A DNA stretch of 64,000 nt from contig JANNEO010000029.1 in NCBI GenBank assembly GCA_031378805.1, forward strand, positions 1 through 64,000, read 5' to 3'. A program made the position numbers and the translations under genes. The stretch comes from JADCCX01 sp031378805 (GTDB lineage Bacteria > Pseudomonadota > Alphaproteobacteria > Rhizobiales > Beijerinckiaceae). Positions within the stretch are counted from its first letter, which is position 1. Each line of letters starts with the position of its first letter. The notes beneath the pieces were generated by a model that saw only the letters and a program-made list of their open reading frames with translations, had not been told where the DNA came from and ran no database searches. Below, piece by piece: positions 25,996-35,281 of the stretch.

Positions 25996-27468
25996 ATGAA
26001 CACGTCGTCCAACATATACGACGGATTGAAACTCCATCGTGGCATCGTCAATGGACAACGCCTGGAGGTTGCGGATGGGCGGACGCTGGATTGCATCTGC
26101 CCTTCCGATGGACTTCCCTTTGCGGTGATTGGGCGGAGTGGCCAGCGCGAGATCAACTGCGCCGTTGTCGCTGCGCGCGCTGCCTTCGAAACCGGGCCTT
26201 GGGGACGAATGACCGCAACCGAGCGGGGGCGTCTGCTGGTCAAGCTGGGCGAGGCAATCCTGACGCATCACGAGGCACTGGCGCAGCTCGAGGCGCAAGA
26301 CTGTGGCAAGCCTCTGAAACAAGCCCGGGCGGACATTACTTCAACTGCCCGCTACTTCGAGTTCTACGGCGCATCCGCCGACAAGGTGCATGGCGAGACC
26401 ATTCCGTTCCTCAACGGCTACACCGTCGCCATCGTGCGCGATCCGCATGGCGTGACCGGGCATATCGTGCCGTGGAACTACCCCGCCCAGATTTTCGGTC
26501 GTTCGGTGGCAGCATCGCTGGCCTGCGGCAACACCTGCGTGGTCAAACCAGCTGAGGATGCCTGCTTGTCGCTGATCCGCATCACGGAACTGGCGCTGGA
26601 GGTGGGCTTTCCGCCCGGTGTGCTCAATATCGTCACCGGCCTTGGCAGCGAGGCCGGTGCGGCGCTTGCCAACCACCCCGGCATCGATTTCCTGTCCTTC
26701 ACGGGGTCACCTGACACAGGGACCATCATCCAGCAGGCGGCGGCCCGCAATCACATTGGCTGCACGCTGGAGCTTGGCGGCAAGTCACCGCAGGTGATCT
26801 TCGCCGATGCCGATTTTGACACGGCACTTCCTGTTTTGATCAATGCGATCATCCAGAACGGCGGGCAGACCTGCTCTGCCGGATCGCGCATTCTGATCGA
26901 GCAGAGCGCCTATGATGCACTTGTTCCGGCCCTTGCCGAGCGTTTCAGCCGGATTGCCATCGGACGCCACGGCGACGACCGCGATATGGGTGCGATGATC
27001 AACCCCAAGCAGCAGCAACGGGTGGCGATGTTCACGCAGCAAGCGTTGGACGAGGGGATTGCGGTACTCGCGCGGGTGGCTGTGCCTGCGGATATGCCAG
27101 CGGGAGGGTTCTACACCTCTCCCATGCTGTTCGGGCCAGTGCCACGCGCCAGCAGCCTGGCGAAGGACGAGGTGTTCGGACCCGTGCTTTCGGTGATCCC
27201 CTTTGTGGACGAGGCCGACGCCGTGATGCTCGCCAATGACACCCCCTACGGGCTGGTGGCTGGAATCTGGACCAGGGACGCCAAGCGCTCGATGCGACTG
27301 GCCCGGGCGATGCGCTGCGGGCAGGTTTTCGTCAATGGCTATGGCGCGGGCGGAGGGATTGAACTGCCCTTCGGCGGCGTCAAGAAATCCGGCCATGGGC
27401 GTGAAAAGGGCTTCGAGGCGCTCTACGAGTTCTCAGCATCGAAAACCATCGTCATCAACCACGGATAG
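25996..27468 (+). CDS. Aldehyde dehydrogenase family protein
   Basis: A NAD(P)-dependent aldehyde dehydrogenase of 490 residues. GHIVPWNYPAQIFGRSVA is the oxyanion/Asn block and SFTGSPDTG the cofactor loop. LELGGKSPQVIFADAD carries the general-base Glu, and NGGQTCSAGSRILIE carries the catalytic Cys. GGAGG precedes the ATG. The SDR gene starts five bases after its stop, so the pair probably oxidises an alcohol to the acid in two steps. The substrate is not indicated. Confidence 0.93.
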   Translation: MNTSSNIYDGLKLHRGIVNGQRLEVADGRTLDCICPSDGLPFAVIGRSGQREINCAVVAARAAFETGPWGRMTATERGRLLVKLGEAILTHHEALAQLEAQDCGKPLKQARADITSTARYFEFYGASADKVHGETIPFLNGYTVAIVRDPHGVTGHIVPWNYPAQIFGRSVAASLACGNTCVVKPAEDACLSLIRITELALEVGFPPGVLNIVTGLGSEAGAALANHPGIDFLSFTGSPDTGTIIQQAAARNHIGCTLELGGKSPQVIFADADFDTALPVLINAIIQNGGQTCSAGSRILIEQSAYDALVPALAERFSRIAIGRHGDDRDMGAMINPKQQQRVAMFTQQALDEGIAVLARVAVPADMPAGGFYTSPMLFGPVPRASSLAKDEVFGPVLSVIPFVDEADAVMLANDTPYGLVAGIWTRDAKRSMRLARAMRCGQVFVNGYGAGGGIELPFGGVKKSGHGREKGFEALYEFSASKTIVINHG

Positions 27469-27473
27469 ACACC

Positions 27474-28220
27474 ATGCGTCTCAAGGGAAGAACTGCCATC
27501 ATCACCGGCGCGGCACAAGGCTTCGGCTATGGCATTGCGGAGACATATTTGCGCGAGGGTGCACGGGTCTGCGTCATGGACATCAACACGGACAAGGCGC
27601 GGGAAGCCGCCAAGGCACTGGGCCGGAAGGCGTTTGCTGTTGGCTGTGATGTGGCCAAGTCGGCCAGTGTCGGCAAATCTTTCGCGCGGGCCATCGAGAA
27701 GCTCGGACGCCTCGATATCCTGGTGAACAATGCGGGCATCAGCCATCGCAACCAGCCGATGTTGCAGGTTCCCGAGGCTGATTTCGACCGGCTCTTCGCC
27801 GTCAACGTCAAGTCGATCTATCTGACTGCACTCGCCGTTGTGCCGCATTTCCGGGCGCATGGCGGTGGCGTGATCATCAACATTGGCTCCACGGCGGGCA
27901 TCCGGCCAAGGCCCGGCCTCACCTGGTATAACGGCACCAAAGGCGCGGTGAACCTGCTGTCGAAATCGATGGCGGTGGAATTGGCGCCCGATAAAATTCG
28001 TGTTTGCTGCATCGCGCCTGTTGCGGGCGAAACGCCGCTGCTGGCGACCTTCATGGGCGAGGACACGCCGGAGAAGCGGGCCATGTTCAAGGCGACAATT
28101 CCGCTGGGGCGGCTGTCCACTCCCAACGATATCGCCAATGCGGCGCTGTTCCTGGCATCGGATGACGCCGCCATGGTGACCGGCAACGTGCTGGAGGTCG
28201 ATGGCGGTCGCTGCATCTGA
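27474..28220 (+). CDS. SDR family oxidoreductase (ALDH partner)
   Basis: A 248-residue classical short-chain dehydrogenase/reductase. ITGAAQGFGYGIAE binds the cofactor, DILVNNAGISH and the YNGTKGAVN block (Tyr-x-x-x-Lys) give the active site, and VLEVDGGRCI closes the protein. It has the length and motifs of the FabG/glucose-dehydrogenase-like group. It is tightly spaced behind the aldehyde dehydrogenase gene, which suggests a joint pathway; the direction of catalysis cannot be read. Confidence 0.9.
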   Translation: MRLKGRTAIITGAAQGFGYGIAETYLREGARVCVMDINTDKAREAAKALGRKAFAVGCDVAKSASVGKSFARAIEKLGRLDILVNNAGISHRNQPMLQVPEADFDRLFAVNVKSIYLTALAVVPHFRAHGGGVIINIGSTAGIRPRPGLTWYNGTKGAVNLLSKSMAVELAPDKIRVCCIAPVAGETPLLATFMGEDTPEKRAMFKATIPLGRLSTPNDIANAALFLASDDAAMVTGNVLEVDGGRCI

Positions 28221-28278
28221 GCAGAAGCCGGACGTTGCACCGTTTGCACGCCACCGAGGGTTGCCCTAAACTCGACAA

Positions 28279-29415
28279 ATGCGACGGGAAGGAAATCTGG
28301 TGCAGGACATCATGCAGCGTCTGGGACTTCCGGCTGAAGCCGACACGGCGGTTGATCCGCATCAAGCGGCGATTGCTTTGGCCGTCGCCATGAACGAAGC
28401 CCGGCAGGACATGGCGGACAAGGCCAATCTCAGGACGGAAGCACTGCACTATGGCACCGCGAAGCTGGACGCCCTGCGCAAGCGGCTTGAGCCGCTCTAT
28501 GCCGCCATTCCAAGCGATGTGGAACTCTTCGATCTCGGCCTTGTGACGCCAGAACGACCGCGCCTTTATGTCGATATCCTGTCCTACATCGAGATGAATC
28601 GTGACCAGACCGCCTTCCGCTTCGTGCAAGAGACCCGCACGGGTCGGATAACCCTGGCGGAAACGACGGATGAGAAAGCGATTGTCGATGACGTGACGCG
28701 GTATGTCGCAAAGCGGCTGGTGGAGCGCGAAAAGGCACTTGCAACGGCGGCCCCGGTGCGGGTGAACAAACTTCGTCCTGAGCCTGTCGAAGGACCGAAG
28801 GCTGCTCCAATCGCTGGATCATTGACTCTTCGACATGATCTGGGTGAAGGCGCACGACAGGCTGAGGATCAGGCCGCGCGCCCAGACTATTCCGCGAAAA
28901 CTCTGTCACCGGGCCAGTCGACCACACCGCTATTGCCCAAGGCTGCGCCCGCGTTACCCATGAATGCGGAGGAAGCCTTTCGGCAGTGGACGCGCCCTGT
29001 GTTGGAAACGGTATCCACTCCCCCATCGGCGCCGGCTCCGGAGGTGATCGCGCCGTTGGTCAAGGCTGCGGAGATCGCGGTCGCCGTGCCAGACAGCGCC
29101 ATCAAGGACGACCTGTTGGCGGCAACACACGCTATCGCAGAACATCCGGAAACCGTGGCTGCTTCAGGCGCGGACTCATCGGCCGTGGGGGCGAGAGCAG
29201 CGGCGATTGCTGCACCTATCAGTCGTGCCGAAAACAGATCTGCCGAAAGCATACCTTCCGTCAGCATGGCGACCGTGAGGACGACACCTGCGCAGCTTCC
29301 CACCATCCAACGCAGTTCGGGTGGCGGGTGGCTCTGGGCTTTGCTCGCATTGTTGATCGGCATAGGTATGGGGGCACTCGCCCTTTATCTCTATGCCGCC
29401 AACATGATGCGGTAG
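28279..29415 (+). CDS. Membrane-anchored protein of unknown function
   Basis: I do not recognise this 378-residue protein. The N-terminal 160 residues look like a folded, charged, mixed alpha/beta domain (YAAIPSDVELFDLG, RPRLYVDILSYIEMNRDQTA). A long Ala/Pro-rich linker follows, and the C-terminus is a single hydrophobic helix (LWALLALLIGIGMGALALYL), so it is probably a tail-anchored inner-membrane protein. The linker contains an in-frame copy of the CCTGAGCCTGTCGAAGG palindromic repeat (translated as LRPEPVEG) and a decayed inverted copy. No operon partner is evident; the DUF1127 gene is convergent and four bases away. Confidence 0.7.
   Translation: MRREGNLVQDIMQRLGLPAEADTAVDPHQAAIALAVAMNEARQDMADKANLRTEALHYGTAKLDALRKRLEPLYAAIPSDVELFDLGLVTPERPRLYVDILSYIEMNRDQTAFRFVQETRTGRITLAETTDEKAIVDDVTRYVAKRLVEREKALATAAPVRVNKLRPEPVEGPKAAPIAGSLTLRHDLGEGARQAEDQAARPDYSAKTLSPGQSTTPLLPKAAPALPMNAEEAFRQWTRPVLETVSTPPSAPAPEVIAPLVKAAEIAVAVPDSAIKDDLLAATHAIAEHPETVAASGADSSAVGARAAAIAAPISRAENRSAESIPSVSMATVRTTPAQLPTIQRSSGGGWLWALLALLIGIGMGALALYLYAANMMR
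28771..28873. repeat. Palindromic repeat pair inside a coding region
   Basis: CTTCGTCCTGAGCCTGTCGAAGGACCGAAG at 28771-28800 is a full palindromic unit. A diverged inverted copy (CGACAGGCTGAGGATCAGG) is at 28855-28873. Both lie in frame in the flexible linker of the unknown membrane-anchored protein and code for LRPEPVEG and QAEDQA. Confidence 0.85.
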
Positions 29416-29418
29416 GGT

Positions 29419-29790
29419 TCAGCACGCTGCTGGCGTGATCGGCCCCGAGATTACAGCCGCATCATTGCGTCGAAGACGGGCAAGGCTCTCTGATGGCAGC
29501 ACGGATCCCTTTGCCGAGATCTCAGGACGAGACACGCCGCGCTTGTGTCCTGCGACATCGACAAGGTGGTGCGACGGATCGCTGAAAAATGACTCGGCAA
29601 GCGCGGAGTGCACATCGCTGCGCAAGAGGCCAATATCCTTGAGGGCGCGATCATCAAGATCGTTGAGACGCGCGACTTCGCGGCGGCTTTTCAGGGCCGT
29701 CAGTGCCTGCTTCACAAAACGCATGAAGATACCAGCAAGCGCGAGGGTCAGGGTTGAGCCACTTGTGGCTGTGGGCGCAGAACGGGGCAT
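29419..29790 (-). CDS. DUF1127 domain protein
   Basis: A small basic protein whose middle carries the DUF1127 motif (RREVARLNDLDDRALKDIGLLRSDV). This domain is common in alphaproteobacteria and in some cases binds RNA or affects phosphate and carbon metabolism. The hydrophobic segment TLTLALAGIFMRFVKQALTAL precedes it. I start at ATG 29790 because GGAGAG lies six bases upstream; a longer start at 29805 is possible. The C-terminal tail of about 60 residues beyond the domain is not typical of the shortest family members. Confidence 0.8.
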   Translation of the reverse strand: MPRSAPTATSGSTLTLALAGIFMRFVKQALTALKSRREVARLNDLDDRALKDIGLLRSDVHSALAESFFSDPSHHLVDVAGHKRGVSRPEISAKGSVLPSESLARLRRNDAAVISGPITPAAC

Positions 29791-29942
29791 GTCACTCTCC
29801 ATCAAGTGCTGAGGAATCAGGCTGGTTCATCAACCAAATGAATATGCTGTCGATTGATGCATATATAAAACGAATGTTTTTGAGCTTGAACATCACAAAT
29901 AATGACATAAGATGCCGACAACAGCTTTCTGGGGGACTTTGC

Positions 29943-30842
29943 ATGGCGCATCTGCTCGACATCGATCAACTCCGCACGCTGATCGCCATTGCCGATACCG
30001 GTTCATTCACCAAGGCAGCCGATATCGTTCACAAGACCCAATCCGCCGTCTCGATGCAGATGAAGCGGCTGGAGGAGCGGGTGGGCCGCGACATCTTCGA
30101 AAAGGATGGCCGGGCCTCCAGGCTGACGGAGGATGGTGAGCGGTTGCTGGATTATGCACGGCGCATCGTCAGCCTTAACCACGACTGCATCATGAGCTTC
30201 ACCGATGCTGCCCTGTCAGGACGCGTCAAACTGGGCGTGCCGGATGACTATGCCGATCGGTATCTGCCAGAGATCCTGGCACGCTTCACCCGCTCCAACA
30301 GCAAGGTCGAGGTCACCGTGATCTGCGAGCCGACACCGATGCTGGTGGAGCGTATCCAGGCCAACGAGCTTGATCTCGCCATCATCACCCATTCCGATCA
30401 TCGAGGCGCGGCAGAGGTAATCCGCCATGAGCGTTTGCTCTGGGTGACGTCCTCACGCTCGCAGGTGCATGAGGAAAATCCGGTTCCGCTGGCGCTTGGT
30501 AGGCCCACCTGCCAGTGGCGACAGGCCGCAACTGAGCGGCTGGAGCGGATTGGCCGCCCCTTCCGCGTGCTCTACGCCAGTTGGAATTCCACAGCCGTGG
30601 GTGCCACCGTGACAGCGGGCCTCGCTGTGTCCGTACTGCCCGAGAGCGCCATCCGCCCCGGGATGCGCGTGCTGGGGCCATCGGATGGCTATCCTGCCCT
30701 GCCCTCGGTCAAGATCGCGCTGATGCGCAACCGGCTGGAACCGTCTCCGCTCATGGACAAACTGGCAGAACACATCGTCTCGAGCCTCGACAACCTCTCG
30801 GGACGGGAACCGGAAGCGCCACCGGCCATCGCGGCGGAATAA
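29943..30842 (+). CDS. LysR family transcriptional regulator
   Basis: The 299-residue regulator begins with the LysR helix-turn-helix (DIDQLRTLIAIADTGSFTKAADIVHKTQSAVSMQMKRLEE), followed by the linker helix and an effector-binding domain (RVKLGVPDDYADRYLPEIL, ANELDLAIITHSD). I start at ATG 29943, after TGGGGGA, since the upstream extension lacks family similarity. An SDR gene starts 13 bases downstream and probably shares its transcript. The AT-rich stretch at 29840-29900 is the likely promoter and operator region. Confidence 0.92.
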   Translation: MAHLLDIDQLRTLIAIADTGSFTKAADIVHKTQSAVSMQMKRLEERVGRDIFEKDGRASRLTEDGERLLDYARRIVSLNHDCIMSFTDAALSGRVKLGVPDDYADRYLPEILARFTRSNSKVEVTVICEPTPMLVERIQANELDLAIITHSDHRGAAEVIRHERLLWVTSSRSQVHEENPVPLALGRPTCQWRQAATERLERIGRPFRVLYASWNSTAVGATVTAGLAVSVLPESAIRPGMRVLGPSDGYPALPSVKIALMRNRLEPSPLMDKLAEHIVSSLDNLSGREPEAPPAIAAE

Positions 30843-30855
30843 CACGGATTTTCAC

Positions 30856-31539
30856 ATGACGACTGTTCTCATCACCGGCGCGAACCGGGGCATTGGCTAT
30901 GCGCTGGCCGAAACTCTGGTGAAGCGTGGCGACCGCGTCATCGCCATGGTGCGCGATCCGTTCCGGCTGCCAGACCTCCTGAAGACCGCGTCGCGCGAGC
31001 AGATGATGGTGATCGGCATGGATGTGACGGACGACCGCTCCGTGAATCGTGCCGCCGCTGCGGTGAAGGAGCCGATTGACGCCCTTGTAAACAACGCCGG
31101 CATCTACGGACCGCGCGACGCAACGGGGCTGGATGTCGATCTGGCCGCCTTCGCAGAGGTGCTCGCGGTCAATACAATCGCCCCCCTGCGTGTGGCACGC
31201 GCCTTCCTCCCACAGTTGAGACAGGGACAGAATCCGCGCATTCTCACCGTGTCGAGTCAAATGGGAGCGCTCTCCGGCAGTGCGCAGGGTTCGATTGCCT
31301 ACCGCACGTCAAAAGCGGCGGTGAACAAGACGATGCAGTCGCTGGCTGCTGACCTGAAGCCAGAAGGCATTGCAGTGATCGTGCTGCATCCTGGTTGGGT
31401 TCAAACCGACATGGGTGGCAGTGCTGCCGACATCACGCCTGCGCAAAGTGCTGCGGGGATCGCGGGTCTGATCGACAGGATACGCCTGAAGGATACGGGT
31501 AAGTTCTTCCGCTGGGATGGCACAATCCACCCCTGGTGA
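30856..31539 (+). CDS. SDR family oxidoreductase (C-factor-like)
   Basis: A 227-residue SDR of the C-factor/sniffer-like short group. TGANRGIGYALAE is the nucleotide-binding start, DALVNNAGIYGPRDATGLD gives the NNAG motif, and YRTSKAAVNKTMQ is the Tyr-x-x-x-Lys site. PGWVQTDMGG and a short C-terminus with FFRWDGTIHPW complete it. Such proteins often lack a known substrate. It follows the LysR gene by 13 bases and may be its target or co-transcribed partner. Confidence 0.88.
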   Translation: MTTVLITGANRGIGYALAETLVKRGDRVIAMVRDPFRLPDLLKTASREQMMVIGMDVTDDRSVNRAAAAVKEPIDALVNNAGIYGPRDATGLDVDLAAFAEVLAVNTIAPLRVARAFLPQLRQGQNPRILTVSSQMGALSGSAQGSIAYRTSKAAVNKTMQSLAADLKPEGIAVIVLHPGWVQTDMGGSAADITPAQSAAGIAGLIDRIRLKDTGKFFRWDGTIHPW

Positions 31540-31558
31540 ATCTCAGGGATTGTCTGTT

Positions 31559-32293
31559 TCAGGGATTCATGCGTCTCGCAGCGCCGATGATGGCCCCGGG
31601 CTTCTTCTCCGTACCCATCTGGACCAGCACGATCACGCCTTCGGCATCAGCGGTGACCGCTGTCGCCGGAATATCAATAGCCAAGGCCTCGCCGTTCCAT
31701 GTGGCAACACGTGAGACGCCCCGCACCACGTTGGAGTAGGTCACGCTGCGACCGGTGTTTTCGCCTCGTCCGATCTGCACCAGGCGTTCCTTCACCATTG
31801 GCAGTACCCAGATATGGCCGGACAAGCCCTGCGTGGCAGGAACAATAGCCTTTAGCCCATTCTCGCCTTTTTCGATGCGCACATCGACGGACAGTACACC
31901 GGCCTGGTTGCGTGTTGCCAGGATCGCCCTGTCGATGGAGGCAGGCTCGGAGCCGACGGCATGGGCCGCGCCGTTGATGACGGCTTGCGGCGTATAGACC
32001 TGCCGGTCACCGCGCATGGCGGAATAAGACTTCTGTCGGGAGGTGAAGGCGGCATGTGCCAGCGTATCTTTCCACCCCAGATAATCCCAGTAGTCCACCG
32101 GCAGCGTCAGCACGATGAGGCTTGGATCCTTGGCCAGTTCGGTCATCAGCTTGTCCGCCGGTGGGCAGGACGAGCAGCCCTGGCTGGTGAACAGCTCGAT
32201 CACGGCGCGGGGCCGATCCGGCGCAACCGTCTGCGCCCGCGCGGGAAGCGCAGCCACCAGGCTGGAGAGCAGAAGGAAGAGAGCTGTTTTCAT
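31559..32293 (-). CDS. DUF1223 secreted thioredoxin-like protein
   Basis: A periplasmic protein with a signal peptide (MKTALFLLLSSLVAALPARA) and the DUF1223 core. VIELFTSQGCSSCPPADKL holds a thioredoxin-like Cys-x-x-Cys, and PVDYWDYLGWKDTLAH and YTPQAVING follow. The pattern is typical of the alphaproteobacterial family of 240-260 residues, whose role is not established; thiol-disulfide chemistry is inferred from the CSSC motif. It is convergent with the SDR gene. Confidence 0.9.
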   Translation of the reverse strand: MKTALFLLLSSLVAALPARAQTVAPDRPRAVIELFTSQGCSSCPPADKLMTELAKDPSLIVLTLPVDYWDYLGWKDTLAHAAFTSRQKSYSAMRGDRQVYTPQAVINGAAHAVGSEPASIDRAILATRNQAGVLSVDVRIEKGENGLKAIVPATQGLSGHIWVLPMVKERLVQIGRGENTGRSVTYSNVVRGVSRVATWNGEALAIDIPATAVTADAEGVIVLVQMGTEKKPGAIIGAARRMNP

Positions 32294-32356
32294 CGTTCCA
32301 AGAGTTTAATGTCTGCCTCTAAAGAAACCATTCCGCCTGTCACTGGAAAGTCACGT

Positions 32357-33376
32357 TCACTTGATCGGAGCGCCCTCAGTCTGACCAGCCGATTTCGCAC
32401 CAGTCAACGGCGGCCTCCACCGGCGGTGCATCCAGAGCCATTGTTCAGGATGCTCGCGCACCCAACCATCCACCACCTTGGTCATGGCGGCCATGGCCGC
32501 AGTGACATCCACCACACCGTTGGCATCGCGTGGCAGATCAAGCGGCGGCGTGAGTTCAATGCGGAACCGATATCCGGGCAAGCGAATGACGCGTACGCCA
32601 TGGACGGGACAATCGAAGTACTTCGCAAATTTGCCCAGCACAGGATTGGTGAAGGCGGGTCGTCCCATAAAATCCACGGCAACGCCTCGCGTGAAATGCT
32701 GGTCGATCAACATGCCGAGGTGCCCACCCTTCTCCAGCACGTCACGCATGGCGTAGGACGCGCCTGGCCCGGCCGCCGCCAGCCCGCCCATGGTACCGCT
32801 GCGGATTGAACCGATAATTGCACGTGCGGCATCGTTGTTGGGCGCACGAAACACCGCTGTTGCGTCAAGCCCATAGCGTGCCGCGCAGATTGCGGGCAGT
32901 TCCCAATTGCCGAGATGGGCCGAGAAGATCAGGCCGGGGTTGCCATCATCCCTCAGCGCATTGAAATGCTCGATACCCTCGACCGATGTACGCCCCGCAT
33001 CGGGGTTCTCCACGTCCCAATCGAAGAGATGGTGGAGATGGGCATATTCCGCGCCAGTGCGGCCGAGATTTTCCCATGCGCCAGCCGCTATGCGGCGCAC
33101 CTCGGCATCGGGAAGCTCAGGGAACACAGCGCGGATGTTTGAAAGTGCCGTCTTGTGGGCCGGGAGCAATGGACCAACATGGCGTGTGAGCCACCCCCCG
33201 AGATTGGATGCACGCTCCGGACCAAGCAGGCGCAGGAAGCCGAACACGAGATTGACAAGGCCAATCGTGACGAGGGTCAACAGCTTCTGCAGCAAGGCAA
33301 AGAAAGACTTCACAAAGGTTCCAATATAAACAACTCGTGGCCGTTGCAGAACAGGCGGCTTTACGTCAAGCGGCAA
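32357..33376 (-). CDS. Lipid A acyltransferase, LpxL/HtrB family
   Basis: An inner-membrane lysophospholipid acyltransferase that adds secondary acyl chains to lipid A. An N-terminal hydrophobic helix (LLTLVTIGLVNLVFGFLRLL) is followed by the catalytic motif HLGNWE (His-x4-Glu, near residue 155). GHLGMLIDQHFTRGVAVDFMG and PEQWLWMHRRWR are also typical of this family. The 339-residue length is usual. Which acyl position it modifies is not visible. TspO is divergent 46 bases away. Confidence 0.9.
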   Translation of the reverse strand: MPLDVKPPVLQRPRVVYIGTFVKSFFALLQKLLTLVTIGLVNLVFGFLRLLGPERASNLGGWLTRHVGPLLPAHKTALSNIRAVFPELPDAEVRRIAAGAWENLGRTGAEYAHLHHLFDWDVENPDAGRTSVEGIEHFNALRDDGNPGLIFSAHLGNWELPAICAARYGLDATAVFRAPNNDAARAIIGSIRSGTMGGLAAAGPGASYAMRDVLEKGGHLGMLIDQHFTRGVAVDFMGRPAFTNPVLGKFAKYFDCPVHGVRVIRLPGYRFRIELTPPLDLPRDANGVVDVTAAMAAMTKVVDGWVREHPEQWLWMHRRWRPPLTGAKSAGQTEGAPIK

Positions 33377-33422
33377 TCAGTCCTTTTGACATCTTGAGGT
33401 CTTGCGGCCTATCTCCTGTCAC

Positions 33423-33932
33423 ATGCAATCCACATTGACACCGCTTATTCCCGCCCGGTCCACGCGCTCGCTGATTTTCCTGCTGATCGCCCTGCTGATC
33501 GTCACTGCTGTTTCGGCGTTGGGGTCTTCAGCCACGACGCCATCGATTCCGACCTGGTATGCCGCACTGAACAAGCCCTGGTTCAACCCCCCGAACTGGG
33601 TTTTCCCACTGGCCTGGACCTCCCTGTTCCTGCTGATGGCGTTCAGCTTCTGGCGCATCCTGCGGCAGGTTGATGGTGGAGCGCCGCGCAAAACGGCGAT
33701 TCTGGCGTTCCTGCTGCAACTCGTGGCCAACATGGCGTGGTCCTTCGCCTTTTTTGGCGCGAACAGCCCGGGCGCGGGCATTGTTGTCGCCGTCGCGCTG
33801 GTCGCAGGCGTGGCCTGGATGGTGCTGGCCTACAGTCGCATGGACAGCCTCGCGGCTTGGCTGCAACTGCCATATCTTGGCTGGGTAACGTTCGCACTGA
33901 TCCTCAACATTGCGATCTGGCGAATCAACTAG
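33423..33932 (+). CDS. tspO: TspO/MBR family protein
   Basis: An integral membrane protein of about 169 residues with five predicted helices and the conserved TspO blocks: PTWYAALNKPWFNPPNWVFP, AWTSLFLLMAFSFW, and LLQLVANMAWSFAFFG. TspO proteins bind porphyrins and related ligands and modulate tetrapyrrole and oxygen-stress responses in alphaproteobacteria. I start at ATG 33423; an upstream ATG at 33402 is open but has no better ribosome site. The 3' end overlaps the convergent amidohydrolase by eight bases. Confidence 0.92.
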   Translation: MQSTLTPLIPARSTRSLIFLLIALLIVTAVSALGSSATTPSIPTWYAALNKPWFNPPNWVFPLAWTSLFLLMAFSFWRILRQVDGGAPRKTAILAFLLQLVANMAWSFAFFGANSPGAGIVVAVALVAGVAWMVLAYSRMDSLAAWLQLPYLGWVTFALILNIAIWRIN

Positions 33933-35175
33933 CAGCTGTTTCAGCCAGGGCCAGAACCGCCGCATAGAGCGCCTGCGCCGCCTTGCCGATATCCTCCGAT
34001 GTCGTGAATTCATCGGGGTGATGGCTCAGGCCATCTTTGGAGCGCACGAACAGCATGGCCTGCGGGCAGACCGTGCGAAACACCATGGCATCGTGGCCCG
34101 CGCCTGAAACGAGCGTGCGGGGATTTCCACCTTGCGCAGTGATCGCGGATGCAAGCGCCTCCATGAGGGCAGGATCGGAGGTTGCGGCAGGTGTCGCGCC
34201 CGTCATCTCGATATCGATGCCAAGGCCACGCTCCTCGGCGATTTCACGGGCCCGGCCCATGGCCAACGCCAGCGCCTTCACGCGGACGGCGTCTCTCGAA
34301 CTGCGGATGTCGTAGACCAGGCTGACCTTGCCGGGGATAACGTTTCCTGCGCCGGGTGAAACCGTGAGATTGCCAACCGTTGCCACGAGGTCGTCAGTGT
34401 CGCGTCCGAGTTTTTCGAGAGCCAGGACGATTTCAGCGGCAGCCGCCAATGCGTCCTTGCGCAGGTCCATCGGCGTGGTGCCCGCATGGCCTGCCTTGCC
34501 GGTGATGGTGATGCGCCCGCGCGACAGACCCACTATGGCCGAGACAACCCCCAGGACTTCATCATGGGCTTCCAGCACAGGGCCTTGCTCGATATGGAGT
34601 TCCAGATACCCCACAAGGTTTGCGGGATGACGCTTGACTGCGCTCCACAATGCGGGATCGCAGCCGAAAGCCTTGAGCGCCTCGGCGCGACTGATGCCGT
34701 CCTTGTCGCGCTCCTCAAGCAGCTTCTGATCGAAGGTTCCGGCGACTGCCCGCGACGAACTGAAGGGCGATGGAAAGCGCACGCCCTCTTCATCGGAAAA
34801 AGCCAGTACCTCGATATCGAAGGGTAGGCGCTTGCCCTGCCGTGCCAGTTCCTCGACAACAGCGAGGCCAGCCATGACGCCCAGCGGACCATCATAGATG
34901 CCGCCATTGGGCACAGTATCGAGATGCGAGCCAATGAGCAGGGTCTTCGCATCGTTGCGGCCGCTGGCGTATCGGCCAGCGACTGAACCCAGCGGATCGA
35001 TCTCGGCCGTCATGCCCGCGGCGCGAAACAATCCCAGCACCTCCTGCGCCGCTGTGCGATGGGCAGGCGACAATGACAGCCGCGTCATCTCACCCGGCAC
35101 ATCGGTGTGCTGCGCCAGTGCCTTGAGGCGGGCGACTATGGCTGCGCCGGAAAGGGGGAATGAGATGTATGTCAT
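33925..35175 (-). CDS. M20 family amidohydrolase (allantoate amidohydrolase / N-carbamoyl amino-acid hydrolase type)
   Basis: A dinuclear metal amidohydrolase of 416 residues. The metal ligands are visible in GSHLDTVPNGG, YDGPLGVMAG, FSDEEGVRF, LELHIEQGPVLE and LSHHPDEFT. The lid domain has GRITITGKAGHAGTTPM. The family includes allantoate amidohydrolase, ureidoglycolate and N-carbamoyl-L-amino-acid hydrolases. The divergent neighbour is a PuuD urate oxidase, which makes allantoate or another ureide the best guess. I start at ATG 35175 (MTYISFPL) rather than the longer frame to 35283. Confidence 0.88.
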   Translation of the reverse strand: MTYISFPLSGAAIVARLKALAQHTDVPGEMTRLSLSPAHRTAAQEVLGLFRAAGMTAEIDPLGSVAGRYASGRNDAKTLLIGSHLDTVPNGGIYDGPLGVMAGLAVVEELARQGKRLPFDIEVLAFSDEEGVRFPSPFSSSRAVAGTFDQKLLEERDKDGISRAEALKAFGCDPALWSAVKRHPANLVGYLELHIEQGPVLEAHDEVLGVVSAIVGLSRGRITITGKAGHAGTTPMDLRKDALAAAAEIVLALEKLGRDTDDLVATVGNLTVSPGAGNVIPGKVSLVYDIRSSRDAVRVKALALAMGRAREIAEERGLGIDIEMTGATPAATSDPALMEALASAITAQGGNPRTLVSGAGHDAMVFRTVCPQAMLFVRSKDGLSHHPDEFTTSEDIGKAAQALYAAVLALAETAAS

Positions 35176-35281
35176 GGCAATGATCGGTGTCACAGGTTGA
35201 GCGCGGCAAAGCAGCGGCTTGCGTTTCGCCCCTGGATAAGGGCAAAACGCCGGAACGACAAATGGTTCCGAGCGACGATTC

